A stretch of 64,000 nucleotides of DNA from Oenanthe sinensis (lineage: Eukaryota; Streptophyta; Magnoliopsida; Apiales; Apiaceae), in assembly GCA_028671895.1 (NCBI GenBank), contig CM053800.1, forward strand, positions 15,459,886-15,523,885, in the 5' to 3' direction. Shown piece by piece: positions 36,141 to 48,296 of this stretch; position 1 is the first letter of the stretch, and each line of letters starts with the position of its first letter. The position numbers and the translations under genes were made by a program. The notes beneath the pieces were generated by a model. It was not told where the DNA came from and did not search any database. It saw only the letters and a list, made by a program, of their open reading frames with translations.

Positions 36141-36559
36141 TTTAATTTCTTACTATTACAATTATTAAATTACAAAGTGCAATAAAACTAAAATATAAAT
36201 TACAAGTCCAAAGATTCAAAAATTACACAGAAAAATTTAAAACAATTGCAACTAATCCTCCAAGTCGATTTTAATCAGTTAAAAAGTACACAACAGTCCT
36301 TTAATCACAGAAATCACCATTTGCTTTGATTTTATCCAAGTATACGAATAATCAGTTCGATTATTAATGAAAATCGAGCAGATCTTCACTATAATGGTTC
36401 GTTTTAATCACACTAGCAAGTAATCAAGATTGTAATCACTCATGAATTAGTAACTGACAGCAGTTGAAAGAATCAAAATTGAATGATTTTATCAAAGAAC
36501 AACTAGAATCATGTATATCGTGTGTATTTCTGAATAACTGAGTACGACTCTTCTTAACT

Positions 36560-36800
36560 CAAAATGACTTTTAATAAAACATATAAAAGGCTCGGTATGA
36601 CTGTTAGAAAGTCATACCGAATAAATAAAATGAAATAATATAGTCGGTATGACTTTTAAAGAGTCATACCGAGTTTTATTTAATAATAAAACATAAAAGA
36701 AATGACATAAATAGTCGGTATGACTTATTCTTATAAAAACTCGGTATGACTTTCTATAAGAGAAAAGTCATGCCGATTTTCTTTAAAAAATAAGTCATGC
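36560..36800. repeat. B-type palindromes in the inverted spacer
   Basis: Hairpin pairs of CGGTATGACTTT and AAAGTCATACCGA occur near 36590-36620, 36641-36672 and 36715-36775. They sit upstream of the 3' ORF on its coding strand, the same place as the array at 51990-52100 in element B. Confidence 0.8.
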
Positions 36801-37011
36801 TGAATTATTATAGGATAATAATATATAATAGAATAATATAAAATAAATACTTATATTATTTAGAAACTTTAAGATAAATAACAATAAATTACATACTAAT
36901 AAATTATTAAAGATATATAACAAATATTTACATTATTAACTGTTCTAATTAATTTAGTAATTAAATTAACTCATTTTTGAATTAATTTAATTAGTAAATT
37001 AATTGATTAAT

Positions 37012-37530
37012 CACATCTTATAGCTGTTAAATGGATTTTTAGGTATCTTAAGAGAAGTCTGAATCTTGGAATTTGGTACCCTAAAGATGCAAGTTTTGAC
37101 CTTATTGGCTATACAGCTGCTGATTATGCAGGTTGTAGGATTGATAGAAAAAGTACATTAGGGAGTTGTCAATTCCTTGGTAGAAGATTGGTGTCCTGGT
37201 ATAGCAAGAAGCAGCACTCAGTTGCAATGTCAACAACTGAAGCTGAATATGTTGCTGCTTGAAGTTGTTGTGCACAAATACTATGGATAAGGAACCAACT
37301 TCAAGACTATGAACTGTTGCTGAACAAAATTCCAATATTCTGTGACAACACAAGTGCCATAGCCATCACAAACAATCATGTTCAACAGTCAAGGACAAAG
37401 CACATTGATATCAGGTATCATTTCACAAGAGAGCATGCCATGAATGGAACTGTAGAGTTACATTTTGTACCTACAGAGCAGCAAATTGCAGACATCTTAA
37501 CTAAATGACTGGATGAAATCACTTTTCACT
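37012..37530 (+). pseudogene. RNase H tail of pol, element A
   Basis: Plus-strand coding resumes at CATCTTATAGCTG, parallel to element B at 50974. Readable blocks are the RNase H region (GYTAADYAG with a frame change, STTEAEYVAA followed by a TGA stop) and 37317-37508 (NKIPIFCDNTSAIAITNN, TKHIDIRYHF, HFVPTEQQIADILTK followed by a TGA stop). RT is absent upstream. Confidence 0.75.
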
Positions 37531-39041
37531 AGACTGGTTTATGAACTTGGGATGTTAAATTCTATTAACTAATTAGTTAGTAATCTAAAACTGTAATTTG
37601 AAGTTGATAAATTCACTGGTTAATTAATGATTAATATTTTTAGGACTTGTGAATTTAACTACCAAATTATTTTCCAGTTATTAAGATTAAATATTATATA
37701 AATACCTTATGCATGCCTGCTAATTTTATTAATCTGGTATTTATTTAATTTTGATCTAATAAAATATTTAAGTGCTTGTATTTAAATGATAAATTCTTTA
37801 CACTTATATATATTTAAATATTATTTTAAATTATTTTAAATGAAAAGGATGAATATTTATATTTATTCTTATATTTAAAATAAAAGTAAAATAATAAGAA
37901 TTATAATTTATTTATGATAATAATTTTAACAATTAATGTTGTTATTGTTATTAATAAATATTTTGTGAAATAATATTTGTGAGTAATCAATTATTATTGA
38001 TTAATTTTATAAATTATTCATAAATATTATTTGTTTACTTGTAGCAAAATCTAGGAGCAACTTAATATTTTAACTAAGTACTATGTAGCGTTTAATATTT
38101 TAGTGGCGCCTATACAGTAGTTTGACTGTATAGGCGCAACATAACATAAACATAGTAATTTGAAATTTTTGCATGGAAAATTCAAGTGGCGCATTGAGTT
38201 TTGTTGCGCCTACACAATGTTACCATTGTAGAGGCCCAACAAACAACCCCTGTTAAGATTTTGTTAAGTATATTATGGCTTTATGGATTTATGTGGTGCC
38301 AACACAGTGAATACACTGTGGAGGCGTAACATAATTAAAGCCATACCTTTTTGTTGCGCTAGTATTATTTTGTGGCGCCTACATAGTGAAAGCACTGTGC
38401 AGGCGCAACTAAAGTACTTTGCCAAATTGATTGTTGTTTTTGTGGTGCCTATATATATGTGTTGTTGATTTGTGATCTTTTATATACATATACAGTACAC
38501 ACACTCTTAAAGGCGCAAGAACAAAACACAGATCTATAATTTTTAATCAAACATTTCTAAGGCCAAATCTTGTCCGATTGTTAAACTAAAATCAGATTTG
38601 TGGAACCCACATTCAAAACCTATCATTTGCAAGTGGTTCCATTAATTTTGATTAAGTTCTTAAAATTCTCATTTTTACAAAAAATCGAACATTTCTGGCT
38701 AGGGTTAGTTAATTCTTAATCGATTAAAAATTATAATAAAATTAAAAGTGTGCTTAAAATTACTAGGAGATAATTATATATCTATTTTATGAAAATTCAA
38801 GTAATTTTTAAATATTAGGGTTTGGTTCATAATTTACTAATTTTTTTTATTTTAATTAGTAATTTTAATTCATACAAATTATCTCTCAATTTATAAAAGG
38901 GCAGGTAATTTTGAGATTAAAAAGACTAATTATTTATCTATTTTAGTAAATGATTGGACTGAACCAGGAGAGTTAGGTAACTGGGCTCGATTTTTAAATG
39001 AATAGTCTACAGTCTAGTACGCACTAACGACTTTTGTTTCT
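37531..39041 (+). other. Spacer of A between pol and 3' ORF
   Basis: AT-rich and without ORFs of note. Its first part is simple AT sequence; the middle (38102-38520) carries the GGCGCC palindromes; the end leads into the 3' ORF. Its length (about 1.5 kb) is comparable to the 1.0-kb spacer of element B. Confidence 0.7.
38102..38520. repeat. GGCGCC palindrome array in the spacer of A
   Basis: Units start near 38102 (GTGGCGCCTATACAG with CTGTATAGGCGCAAC), 38188, 38294, 38372 and a diverged fifth near 38442, spaced about 80-100 bp. Arms, loop length and spacing match the arrays in LTR A and LTR A'. Confidence 0.85.
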
Positions 39042-42000
39042 TTGAATAGAAATTTATTAAGACAGGTATACAAGTCTGCACTGGATACATCTGCAGATGG
39101 CATCTCAGCCTTTACCTGCAAAATACAGAGACAGAAGGTGCGAATTGACATTAATAGAGCACTTCATTTGCCAGCTGAAGATTTTGAAGATGAACCATCA
39201 CAGACGGATCTGGACAATTTCTTTATGTTCCTACACTGCACTAGAGTGAACAATAATCTTCTAAAGAAGATTTACAAGAACCACCTACCCAAGGAATGAA
39301 ATTTATTCTTCAACATCTTATCTCACTGCTTTGCACCAAAAGACAGGTGGATTCCATGGAATTACACAGTTCAACAAGGTGATTGGGTATGCAGTGGCAT
39401 CTGGTTCCAGAATAAATTTTGGCAAGTTGATCATAACAGAGATTCTTAAGAACAAGGAAAAAATGGAGAACTTCTGTTTGTACCAGATTCTTTCAGCTGG
39501 TGTTAAATCAAGTGCTGCGAGCTGACCAGCTGCAAATGTTTCAGAACAGTCCACTGGAAGAGTTACCCTCACTCCAGTTCAAGACAATTCTATTGCTACA
39601 GAATGAGACTGACTATCCTAACAGGTATACTCCTGATCCAATGACTGACCCTATCAGAGATTTCCTTGATCTTCTTAGACAGGATAATGATGAACAAGAA
39701 GAAGAAGAAGAAGAAGAAGCTGCAATAGAAGAAGAAGCAGCAATCTCTGAAGAGGAAGATGAAGCTGAAACCTCAAGTGAGTCTGGAAACTCAGCAGCAT
39801 CAGAAGTGGAAGAACAAAGCTCTGGAAAAGAAGATGAAATTATGGAAGATGCTGGTTCTGAACATGAGAAAGAACTAATTCCTAAAGAAGAAGAACAATT
39901 GAGAAGCCTTTAAATTCAAACATTGGAGATAGTTGTTGACGCAGAAGTGGAAGAACCTCAGAATACAGAGGTGTACATCCCCAACATTTCTGATGAACAA
40001 ATGGATGAAGGTACACTTCTTGACTTTGACTTTTCTGCTTTTCTAACCGATGAATTTGTCACAATATCTCCTACTATGCCTCAAACGGCAATGCACACAC
40101 TAGAGCCCTCGGTGGCCTTTGAAACTGGCAATGAACTTGGTCAAAACCAACCAGTTCTAACCACTGCCAGAGAACAACAAACACTCTCTTCATCTCCTCA
40201 AAACAGAAAGAGAACCATTGATATAGATGATATGAGTGATTCCCTACCAAATCATTAAATTTTTGAAATATCCCCTATAGCTCTGCCTTCTAGAAAACGT
40301 CGTAAAATGGATTTTAGACCTAAGGCAACTGTGAGCCAGGAACCTGATTCTCCAATCTTTGACGACATTATCTTTCTTCGTAACCTCAATTCTGAAATTG
40401 ATAAACTCCTGAAAGGTACGGGAATGGAAACAGAGATGGAAACAAAATCCGCTACTTCAGTAGCTGATACTATTTTGGTTGATCTAATTTAGAACCTATC
40501 TTCACAGACAGTAGAGGGGCATTACTGACTCTCAAGACCCACTCATTACATTGTCAAATGTGGTGACCCCCCGGACTTAACATCTCCATATCCTATTCTG
40601 GATGTTTTCCCTCCCCATGTGGGTGAAGTAGAAAGGCAAATCTCCCATAAAAGGGAATAGGTTTCCATTCAAGGAGTAGATGTGTGTACAACATCACCAC
40701 TTCAAGTGGAAGTGCCTTCACAGGCATCGCGGGGCACCATAGGCTCTCATTTGTCAATCACTACATTGCCTAAGGTGGTGACCCCCCTGGAAATTCCAAG
40801 TCCAGCTCATACACAGGAGGTCATCCCCACCTTAACAGGTCAGGTGTAGGGACAACACACCCATAGAAGGAATGTCGACTCTATTAATAGAGTATCTGCT
40901 ACTTCGGTAGTGGAACCTATTCAGGGTGTCTCTGAGCAGGTAATGCCTTCATTGCCTTCAGCTGGCATCACGAATTCTACAAACTTGCCTATCATTACAG
41001 AATCCACAGTGGTGACCACACTGGGTCTCAACCACCCAGTTCCTGAAAAAGGAGTTCTCCCCACCCATAGTAGTCCGGCGGAGAGGCAACCTACCCATAG
41101 AAGGGATAGGGATTTTAATGCAGGTATAGAAGATCAGGATGTACTAGAACAGAAACAGTGAGGAGTGAGACACCCACTAAAAAACAAACACCCCACACAT
41201 TGCACACACTGCACATAGCCAAATGATTCTAAATCTGGAGGCCCAAGTAACAGAAATTCACTACTGAATAAGAAAAATCTTGGAGGTGCAGGAGCAACAG
41301 AGAGAAGAAATGAAAGAAATCAAAGATTTGGTCAAACAACTACTGGCTTAGAAAGTTCCTATTTCTACTCAATCAACTTTGAAAACTCAGATTCATCCGG
41401 TCAGAAGGGAGGATAACCCAACTGAGGGGGAGAGGTCATCACAAGAAAAAGTTGAAGCTGAGATGATCTTGGAATACACAGCTCAGGGGGAGTCATATAT
41501 CTTCTACAGACCTGGATCTAGGCAACTTGAAGAAGGAGAAATATTTGACCCCTATGTGCCACTAGAGATTCTAATAGAGATTGAAATAGAGGAAACTGCA
41601 AAAGCTGCAGGAATAGATGTTGAGGAAGAGTTTGCTGAAGAACATACTTTTTATAATTACTGTCTTCTAGTTGGTATAGATGAAATTGTTACTCAAGGTA
41701 TAGATCAGGCTCAAGAATTGATGAAAAGAAAATGGAAGAGAGTAAAACACGCTATAGCAAGAAGAAACAGAATTAAGGACATAGAAGCTAAAGTTGGTCC
41801 TGATTGGGATGAAGCAAGGAATCTTCTCAAGAAGAAAGAGTTGTCTCTTACTCAGAAGAAAGACAGAGAAGTTCTAGATCTCTTTAGAACCATGAGAGAA
41901 AGATTAAAAGATGTTCATGAATTCTATGTTATGCTATCGGAAGAGATTACAAGCGTGTCAGTAAGTGCATCCAAGTACGGGAGGAAAATGTTCATAAATT

Positions 42001-42972
42001 CAACAACACTAGGGTCAAAGATTTTGTCGACAAAGAGTTTTGAAAAGAGAATATTGTGGAGCTGTATGTGCTGAAGAGGAAAGTAATCTTTTGTGGGCAT
42101 AAAACAAATGAGATACTGAGAGATATGATTGAGAAGAAGATTATGGAGATCGGTGTCGAAGCATTTGAAAAGCCTCCGGTGGTCAAGTACTACAAAGCAA
42201 CAACACTTCATAACTTAACTTTGTCAGATGAATGTCAGATTCAAGCCATGCAATGTTCATGTAGTATGTAGAAGGGAGACTGAGAAGCAAGAAGAATAGA
42301 ACAGAAGAAGATTTAAAGGCTGTTGAGTTGATCTATGCATTCAGGTTGAACAGAGAAATTAAAACATCGGGAAGATATCTAATGGAAATGACCAGATATT
42401 ATCGAGACCCAGTATATGTAAGAAGAGAGGATGGCACTGAAGTACTTGAAACAATAAGAGATTTTGAACCTTGCATTCAGACGGAGCCGAATGGAACAAA
42501 ATACTTCCTTTTCAAAAAGAATGGAGTAGATAAAAAGAAGGAGCTATCAAAACTGAGGAGAAACAATTCTAAAATTATCCGAAAAGTCCTTTCAAGTGTA
42601 AAGAGATCCACTGTCAAGTCAGACAAAAAGGCTTTGAGGATGATTGAAGATGTTCTAGTGGAAAAATTGGCAAAAGAGTCAATGTATGACACTGACCGAG
42701 TAAAAGGCTTTCCAAAGAGGATAACAATGTTCGTATTTTCAAAGAGACAATCTCTGGCCTTCGAGTCAATCTCCAAGACAAACTCATCTGCATTTCTCAC
42801 TGAAGTTTTGAAGAAGTTAGAAGAACCAGCTCCAGTCAATACTCTTAAAGTGGAAGCTAGAGATCTAGTGAAAGCAAGGATGGAGCAGAAGGAAGAAGAG
42901 CTGAGAAAGCATTACTCCGAGATAAGATCTAAGAACAGGCAAGACACAGTACAAAGAAACGGAAGATCATAG
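39042..42972 (+). pseudogene. 3' ORF of element A (envelope-position ORF), broken
   Basis: Open pieces in order are 39042-39299 (VRIDINRALHLPAEDF, equivalent to the N-terminal domain of the B-like ORF), 39500-39913 (a strongly acidic segment with eight consecutive Glu), 39923-40492 and 40910-41161 (Ser/Thr/Pro-rich), 41379-42074 (helical, YNYCLLVGIDEI; KLVP-like VGPDWDEARNLLKKKELS) and 42328-42972 (basic, helical, ending QDTVQRNGRS). At least five frame changes or stops occur. Overall it corresponds to a protein near 1,200 residues, larger than usual plant envelope-like ORFs. I see no signal peptide or hydrophobic anchor. The final piece lies about 180 bp before the purine tract. Confidence 0.7.
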
Positions 42973-43150
42973 AATTATTTGTTCAGGCTAGAGGAACAAA
43001 CTTCTATTGTACTCAAAGAAATCTGGAAATATAAAATCTAATCCAGAATGTAATTAATGTTATTTACTGTCTTTCTGCACTTTACTTTTTCTTGTAAGTA
43101 TCAGTTGAGTTATCCTCTCACAGGATTTGCTTGTCGAACTCTAACAACCA

Positions 43151-43163
43151 AATAGGGGGAGAT
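43151..43163 (+). other. Polypurine tract of A
   Basis: AATAGGGGGAGAT directly before the LTR start TGTAAAGC, identical to the D1 tract. Confidence 0.88.
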
Positions 43164-43684
43164 TGTAAAGCATAATGTAACGTAATATGTAATAGTTATA
43201 ACGATAACTCAACCAAGTAACAAAGACAGATAAATAATACTAATATGCAGCACAGGAATCCAGAAGGACATGATAACAGGAATCATACATACATCATTGC
43301 AGAGCATTCAAGATGAAAGACTTACTGAATGTCAGCGAGAGAAGTTCATTTAAAATGTTCAGGCCTCAACAACGAATAAGAGTTCAGAAGTTTTCATACT
43401 AAAGACAGTGTAATGATTTAGGTATAGATGTCAAAGGGTTTTAGTGATCAAAAGCAATGGAACATTCCAAAGTTAATCAGCTAAAATAGAACAAAAATTA
43501 AGGGAATTCAATTCAGTGTTATTCGTTTGTGAACCAGACTAGTGCACTAAGCATCAACACAATAAGAAAAGAAGTGTCTTGATTAATCAGAAGAAAATTA
43601 GTTGATCAAGCCAGAAGAGTGAAAGCCAAGTAGTAATTACTTCAAGAATTCAAGAAATATGTTAAGGCAACTCATATTACACTT

Positions 43685-43985
43685 GGAGGTTCCTACACAG
43701 TTGAATCAGTGTATGAAGCGCAACAAACCAAGTTGGAAGCTTAAGGGAAGTTAAAATTAAGGTTTGTAGCGCCTACACAAGGGATGTAGAGTGTAGGTGC
43801 AATAAAGCATACCAAGGCTCATCAAATCACTAAGGGAAGGAGTTTTTGGTGCCTGCACTAGGGACTCAATGTGCAGGTGCAACAAAATCTCTTCTAAGGC
43901 GCAAGGAAAGTTTTGTTATAGAATCTAAGTGGTTTGTGGCGCCTGCACTAGGAACTACGTGTGTAGGCGCAACAAATCTATACAA
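43685..43985. repeat. GGCGCC palindrome array in 3' LTR A
   Basis: Four units homologous one-to-one to those at 13028-13320. Several arms have lost perfect pairing (for example GTAGCGCC against GTGCAAT), as expected for an older LTR. Confidence 0.78.
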
Positions 43986-44939
43986 GGCGCAACAAATGAT
44001 TTACATTGTTGGAAATCATTTTCCAAAAAGACTACAGATTATATATGGGTTAAATCAATACAGACAGAGGAATTCATTCATCTTCAACAAAAGACACAGA
44101 CGGGAGCACCATTAAAGCTTAACATTCATATCACCCAACTGTATTTTCTATTGTAACATTGATTGAACCCATTGGAACTAATCATTTGATTAGAAGTGTA
44201 GCACCACAGGGATTTAATAATAGATTGTTATTTCCCCGAATCTTTGTGTTTCATTAACTGCCATTTTTAATATCTAAAGAACACAAACACTTAATCCGCA
44301 ATATAATGAAAAATCTACCTGAAAGGCATATGACTAGGCCTATTTGTAATAATTAGATGACAACTCAACTCAATCTAGAAACAGTGGTAAATAATAAATA
44401 TCAAACAGGAATCAAGACGAAGACAGTCAACTAGTCACAGAGAATCAAAAGAATCAGAAGTACTCAGTTGAACCTGCTACTTAACACTGAAGAAGATCAT
44501 TAATATGTTCAAGCGTCAGTGAAGAATAAATAGTAGTAGTTCATAAGAATTCAGAAGATTCAGAAGATTTCAAATTGCCTACTAAGCAAAGATTCCAGAA
44601 AAAGAGGATAGACAATAAAGCTAAGAAAGGAGAGAATGCCACAGCTTAAAAAGTTAATAATTGAAGAATATTTATTAGTATGACACAAATGAACCAGACA
44701 ATATATTTGTGTGTCAACAATAATAATATTTATTCTTCAGTTAGCTCAAGTGGTTTTATGACTGAAGACGAAGCAAAGACGGGAAGACTTCAAGGGTGAT
44801 AAAAATAGTATTTTAATTCTACTAACAATAGTTAATTTATTATTTAATTTATCTAATTAAATTAATTCAAGTTGAATTTAATTTAATTAATAAATTAACT
44901 AATTAAATTAAGTAGAATTAATTTATTACAAAAGAAAAT

Positions 44940-45265
44940 GACTTAATATGACTTATAATATAAGTCATACCGAATTATGACTTATAATAATAAGTCATAC
45001 AGAGTTTTGACTTAAAAATAAGTCATACCGACTTATTCATGAATAAGACATACCGACTTACTGATTAGATAAGTCATACCAATTTTCTGATTATTAAAAT
45101 AAGTCATGCTGATTTATTTTATTAAAAGAAAATTCGAATATGACTTTAAGATAAGTCATACCGAATTTTGAAGAGTCATACCGACAGAAATAAGTCATGC
45201 CCAAACTTTTCAAGAGTCATACAAGGGTTATTTCTTATTTTTCAAGAGTCATAATGAAAGAGTCA
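44940..45265. repeat. CGGTATGACTT/AAGTCATACCG palindrome array in 5' LTR B
   Basis: About a dozen AGTCATACCGA half-sites, several preceded by a TATGACTT half-site so that each pair can form a hairpin (for example near 44948-44980 and 44989-45030). The array ends about 20 bp before the TATA box. Confidence 0.85.
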
Positions 45266-45283
45266 TACGAGCTTTACAACCTC

Positions 45284-45291
45284 TATAAATA
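45284..45291 (+). promoter_or_regulatory. TATA box of LTR B
   Basis: TATAAATA in the context CCTCTATAAATATGAGG. The same site occurs in the 3' LTR near 57254 and, on the minus strand, in solo LTR B0 at 5608-5617. Conservation in three LTRs supports it. Confidence 0.65.
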
Positions 45292-45634
45292 TGAGGTGTT
45301 GGCTTCATAATTCAGGGTCGTTCAAACATTCAAATTCAGAAATTTGTATGCATTGTAATATTCATAGATTTCTGTGCTTAGTTTGGAATATAAATTGTTA
45401 AACCCGAACAAGTCATGTCATAATCATTCTAGACAATTTATCAGATATAAACACTATTCACTATATTAATTCTGTAATACTTTTCAAGTTAAAATCAAAT
45501 ATTCTACTTGACCAGTATTTCACCTAAATTAATATTTCAGGATTAAAATTAACTTTATATTATTAATCCGAATTCGCGAGTAATTTTAGATATTGTATTC
45601 AACCCCTCCCCTTCTATAATATTAGGGACCAACA

Positions 45635-45649
45635 ATTGGCATCAGAGCT
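45635..45649 (+). other. Primer-binding site of B
   Basis: ATTGGCATCAGAGCT directly follows the LTR. One base differs from the initiator-Met tRNA complement ATTGGTATCAGAGC. Confidence 0.85.
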
Positions 45650-45842
45650 AGTTGACTTTTTTAAATATCATATCCTAACCAAATATTCCAAAACTCATTT
45701 AGATCTCAAAAATTATTTTTAATTCGAAATAATTTTTTATTCGAAATAATTTTTTTTAAAAATTTTTTTTTTGATCAAAAATTGTTTTAAGTCAAAAATT
45801 AAAATATTTTTTGAAACACTTAATTCTTAATCTTATTTAAAG

Positions 45843-48284
45843 ATGAGTACACAAAAAGTAACGAGCATAAAAATTCCATCGTTCGACAAAGATCATTATA
45901 ACTTATGGAAGCACAAGATGCAGTTATTTATTGGGATCGCCAATCCCAAATATGCCTTGATCTTAGAAAAAGGCATTGAACCTCCAATAAAAGTTATTCT
46001 CGAACACGAGGTAGATGGGGTCGTAATTCCTCATAAACAGATTCCAAAAAGTCCGGCAGACTACAACGATGAAGAAAAGGAAGCTGTATCCCTGGACAAT
46101 AACCTCAAGCTTATACTAATAGAATCCCTAGACTATGTCATGTACAATCATGTGGTCAACTGCAAGACCGCCAAACAAATCTGGGATACTCTAGAGGTTA
46201 TAAATGAAGGGACTGAAGAAGTCAAAGAGAATAGACTGGAAATTCTGACTTCCCAGTATGAGCAGTTTAAATCCAACCCTGGTGAGGGTATCTCTGAGGT
46301 GTTTCAGAGATTGAACAAACTAATAAACGAGCTCAACCTCAACGGGAAATATTACTTAAACCAGGAGGTCAACAGGAAGTTCCTATTAACCTTGCCAGAG
46401 CATGTGGAGCACAGGATCGCGACCATCCGAGAGTCTAGGGACATGAAGGAGATAACCCTAGAAAGACTCTACGGAGTTCTGAAGACATATGAATTGGAGC
46501 AGATCCAGACAAGAGAGATGTATGGCAGAGGCAAAGTTTCGAGTTCTTCTAAAGCACTGATAGTAGAAGCACCAGAGAAAGAGAAAGTGAAGGCTGTTGC
46601 ACCTTCAAAAAGTTCAGAGGAGTATGTTGTTCCAGAATATGGTCATACTCTAGAAAAACAGGTAAGTGGTGAATTCTATTCTCTAGAAGAATTGGATCAG
46701 CTAGAAGATGAATCTCTAGCTATGTTTGCCAGGAAGTTTGGAAACATGAGATTCAGAAGAAATTCCTCATTTAAATCTAAACCTACCTTTGGAAGGTTTC
46801 AAAAAGGATGTTCTTCATCAGCTATATCTAGAAGTGGCTACAAGACCGACTTGGTTGACAAAAGCAAGATCCGTTGCTTCAACTGCAATGAGCTTGGTCA
46901 TTTTGCAACAGAATGCAAGAAGCCGAAGCAAGGACAGAAGAGAGACTCTTATCAAGAGTTGAAAGAGAAATATGATGCCTTAGTGAAAAAGCATCAAGGG
47001 AAGTCCTATCTAGCAGAGGGCAAGAGCTGGGATGACTCAGACAATGATGAGGAAGAAGAGCTAGGAAATCTTGCTCTTATGGCTTCATCAGATGGATCAG
47101 TGTCTCCACCTCGGACAGGAGGAAAAGAGGTAGATCCCTCATGCCCTAAAATGTTCAAACTATTAGGAAAAGAATTGGACGACACCAGAGATAGGGTTAA
47201 CAAACTACGACTCAGAATTAAAGAATTAACTGATGAGAATGATAGTTTAAAATTGTTAAAAAACAGAAATATAAAACTGACTGAGGACCTAGCTTTTCAG
47301 GTTAATAGAGTCAGTTGTTATGTCAAGGTTGAAGCCTATCTCAGAAACCAGATTGTAGAGGAACAGAAAAAGTGTCTTGCCTATAAACATTCCTCTTACA
47401 TTTTAAAAGACCTAGTTGACCAACAGGAAATAAAACGTAAAGTTGGAATAGGCTATGAATATAATCAATCTGTAGGAAAGGCGAGCAACATAACCCCTTT
47501 CAGAAAAAGTGCTGAAGAAAGGGGTATCCCACAAGTTGTTAAGGACACACCTAAACCTCTTTTCATAACCCCTATAGCAGAACCAATCCCGGAGAGCTCT
47601 ATACTTATTCAATATGAAATGAAGTTAGAGGATCTCGAGGAAGAAAATAAAAGAGAGGAACTTGCTAAGGACATAAAAAGAGTTAATTTCTAACAAGAAA
47701 TGACTACACCCAAGACATCAGTGAAAGATGTGGGAACCTCTGCTTTCCCCAATCCTGGTATAGGTGTTAAAGACTTAAAAAACAAACCTAACAGACCCAA
47801 TTCCTTTGTGAATACTAGGAACAGTAACAACAGATTTCATTCTACTGAAAACTTTAAATTTGCTGAAAAAGTTGAAGTAGAAACTATTAAGACACAAACT
47901 GTTAAGTCACCTACTATTGTGAATAACATGCCTATAATTGATGTATGCCATAAACCATGTGGTATTTTAAATTGTATGTTATGTGCTTTTAATGCTATGA
48001 CTGCTTATTTCAAATGCATGATTGGTAATAAAGATAACATGACGCCTAGACAACACATCAATAATAAATATGCAAAAGCCAAGACTGCAAGTCCTTCATC
48101 TCCCAAGAAGGAAGCTTATATTCCTAAGTCTAAACAGAAAGTTGTTGAGACTATCTATAAGAAGGTAGGAACAGTCAAGGAAGATAATGTTGTTATTCGA
48201 AAAGGAACTGTTGTCAAAGCTGACAAAGTCCAATTCTTTAAGTATGCCGGGAGCAATCAATTTTGGGCTCCGAAGATGAATTAA
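45843..48284 (+). pseudogene. gag of Sirevirus B (one internal stop)
   Basis: Gag packages the element RNA into cytoplasmic particles. The ATG at 45843 begins MSTQKVTSIKIPSFD, also seen at the start of Gag in A. A frame of 616 codons is followed by a stop at 47691-47693 and then 194 more codons in the same frame to the stop at 48282-48284, about 815 codons in all, long even for a Sirevirus. A capsid-like helical region occupies about residues 80-215; the zinc knuckle CFNCNELGHFATEC (CX2CX4HX4C) is at about 345-358; an acidic patch (SWDDSDNDEEEE), a coiled coil at about 440-530 and a Cys-rich block (CHKPCGILNCMLCAF) follow. Protease starts a few codons later in the same frame. Confidence 0.88.
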
Positions 48285-48296
48285 TCCGTTTGATAT

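Larger units (their letters stand above)
33288..37011 (-). mobile_element. Inverted Sirevirus (B-like) segment: spacer plus 3' ORF
   Basis: A 3.7-kb piece lies in opposite orientation inside element A. Read on the minus strand it contains AT-rich spacer, B-type palindromes (36560-36800), and a 3' ORF much closer to that of element B than to that of A. It replaces integrase core, RT and part of RNase H: the first copy continues past CACCGAAGC into integrase, whereas here the sequence switches strand. The left junction shows short overlap (CCGAAGCC). No LTR, primer site, purine tract or TSD bounds it. Confidence 0.75.
44320..45634 (+). repeat. 5' LTR of B
   Basis: Starts TGAAAGGCATATG, ends TAGGGACCAACA. 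A TATA box is at 45284-45291, a C-rich tract (TTCAACCCCTCCCC) about 30 bp before the end, and the AAGTCATACCGA palindrome array at 44940-45265 lies just upstream of the TATA box. Confidence 0.94.

Noticed and set aside
42477..42839. 120-residue minus-strand ORF
   Set aside because: Shadow of the C-terminal piece of the A 3' ORF on the plus strand.
39042..42972. Calling the 3' ORF a viral envelope gene
   Set aside because: No signal peptide, membrane anchor or glycoprotein-like pattern is visible in any copy; position alone is not enough.
45635..45649. tRNA-like sequences at primer sites (45635, 28838, 26496)
   Set aside because: Only the short complement of the initiator-Met tRNA 3' end is present; no tRNA cloverleaf is nearby.
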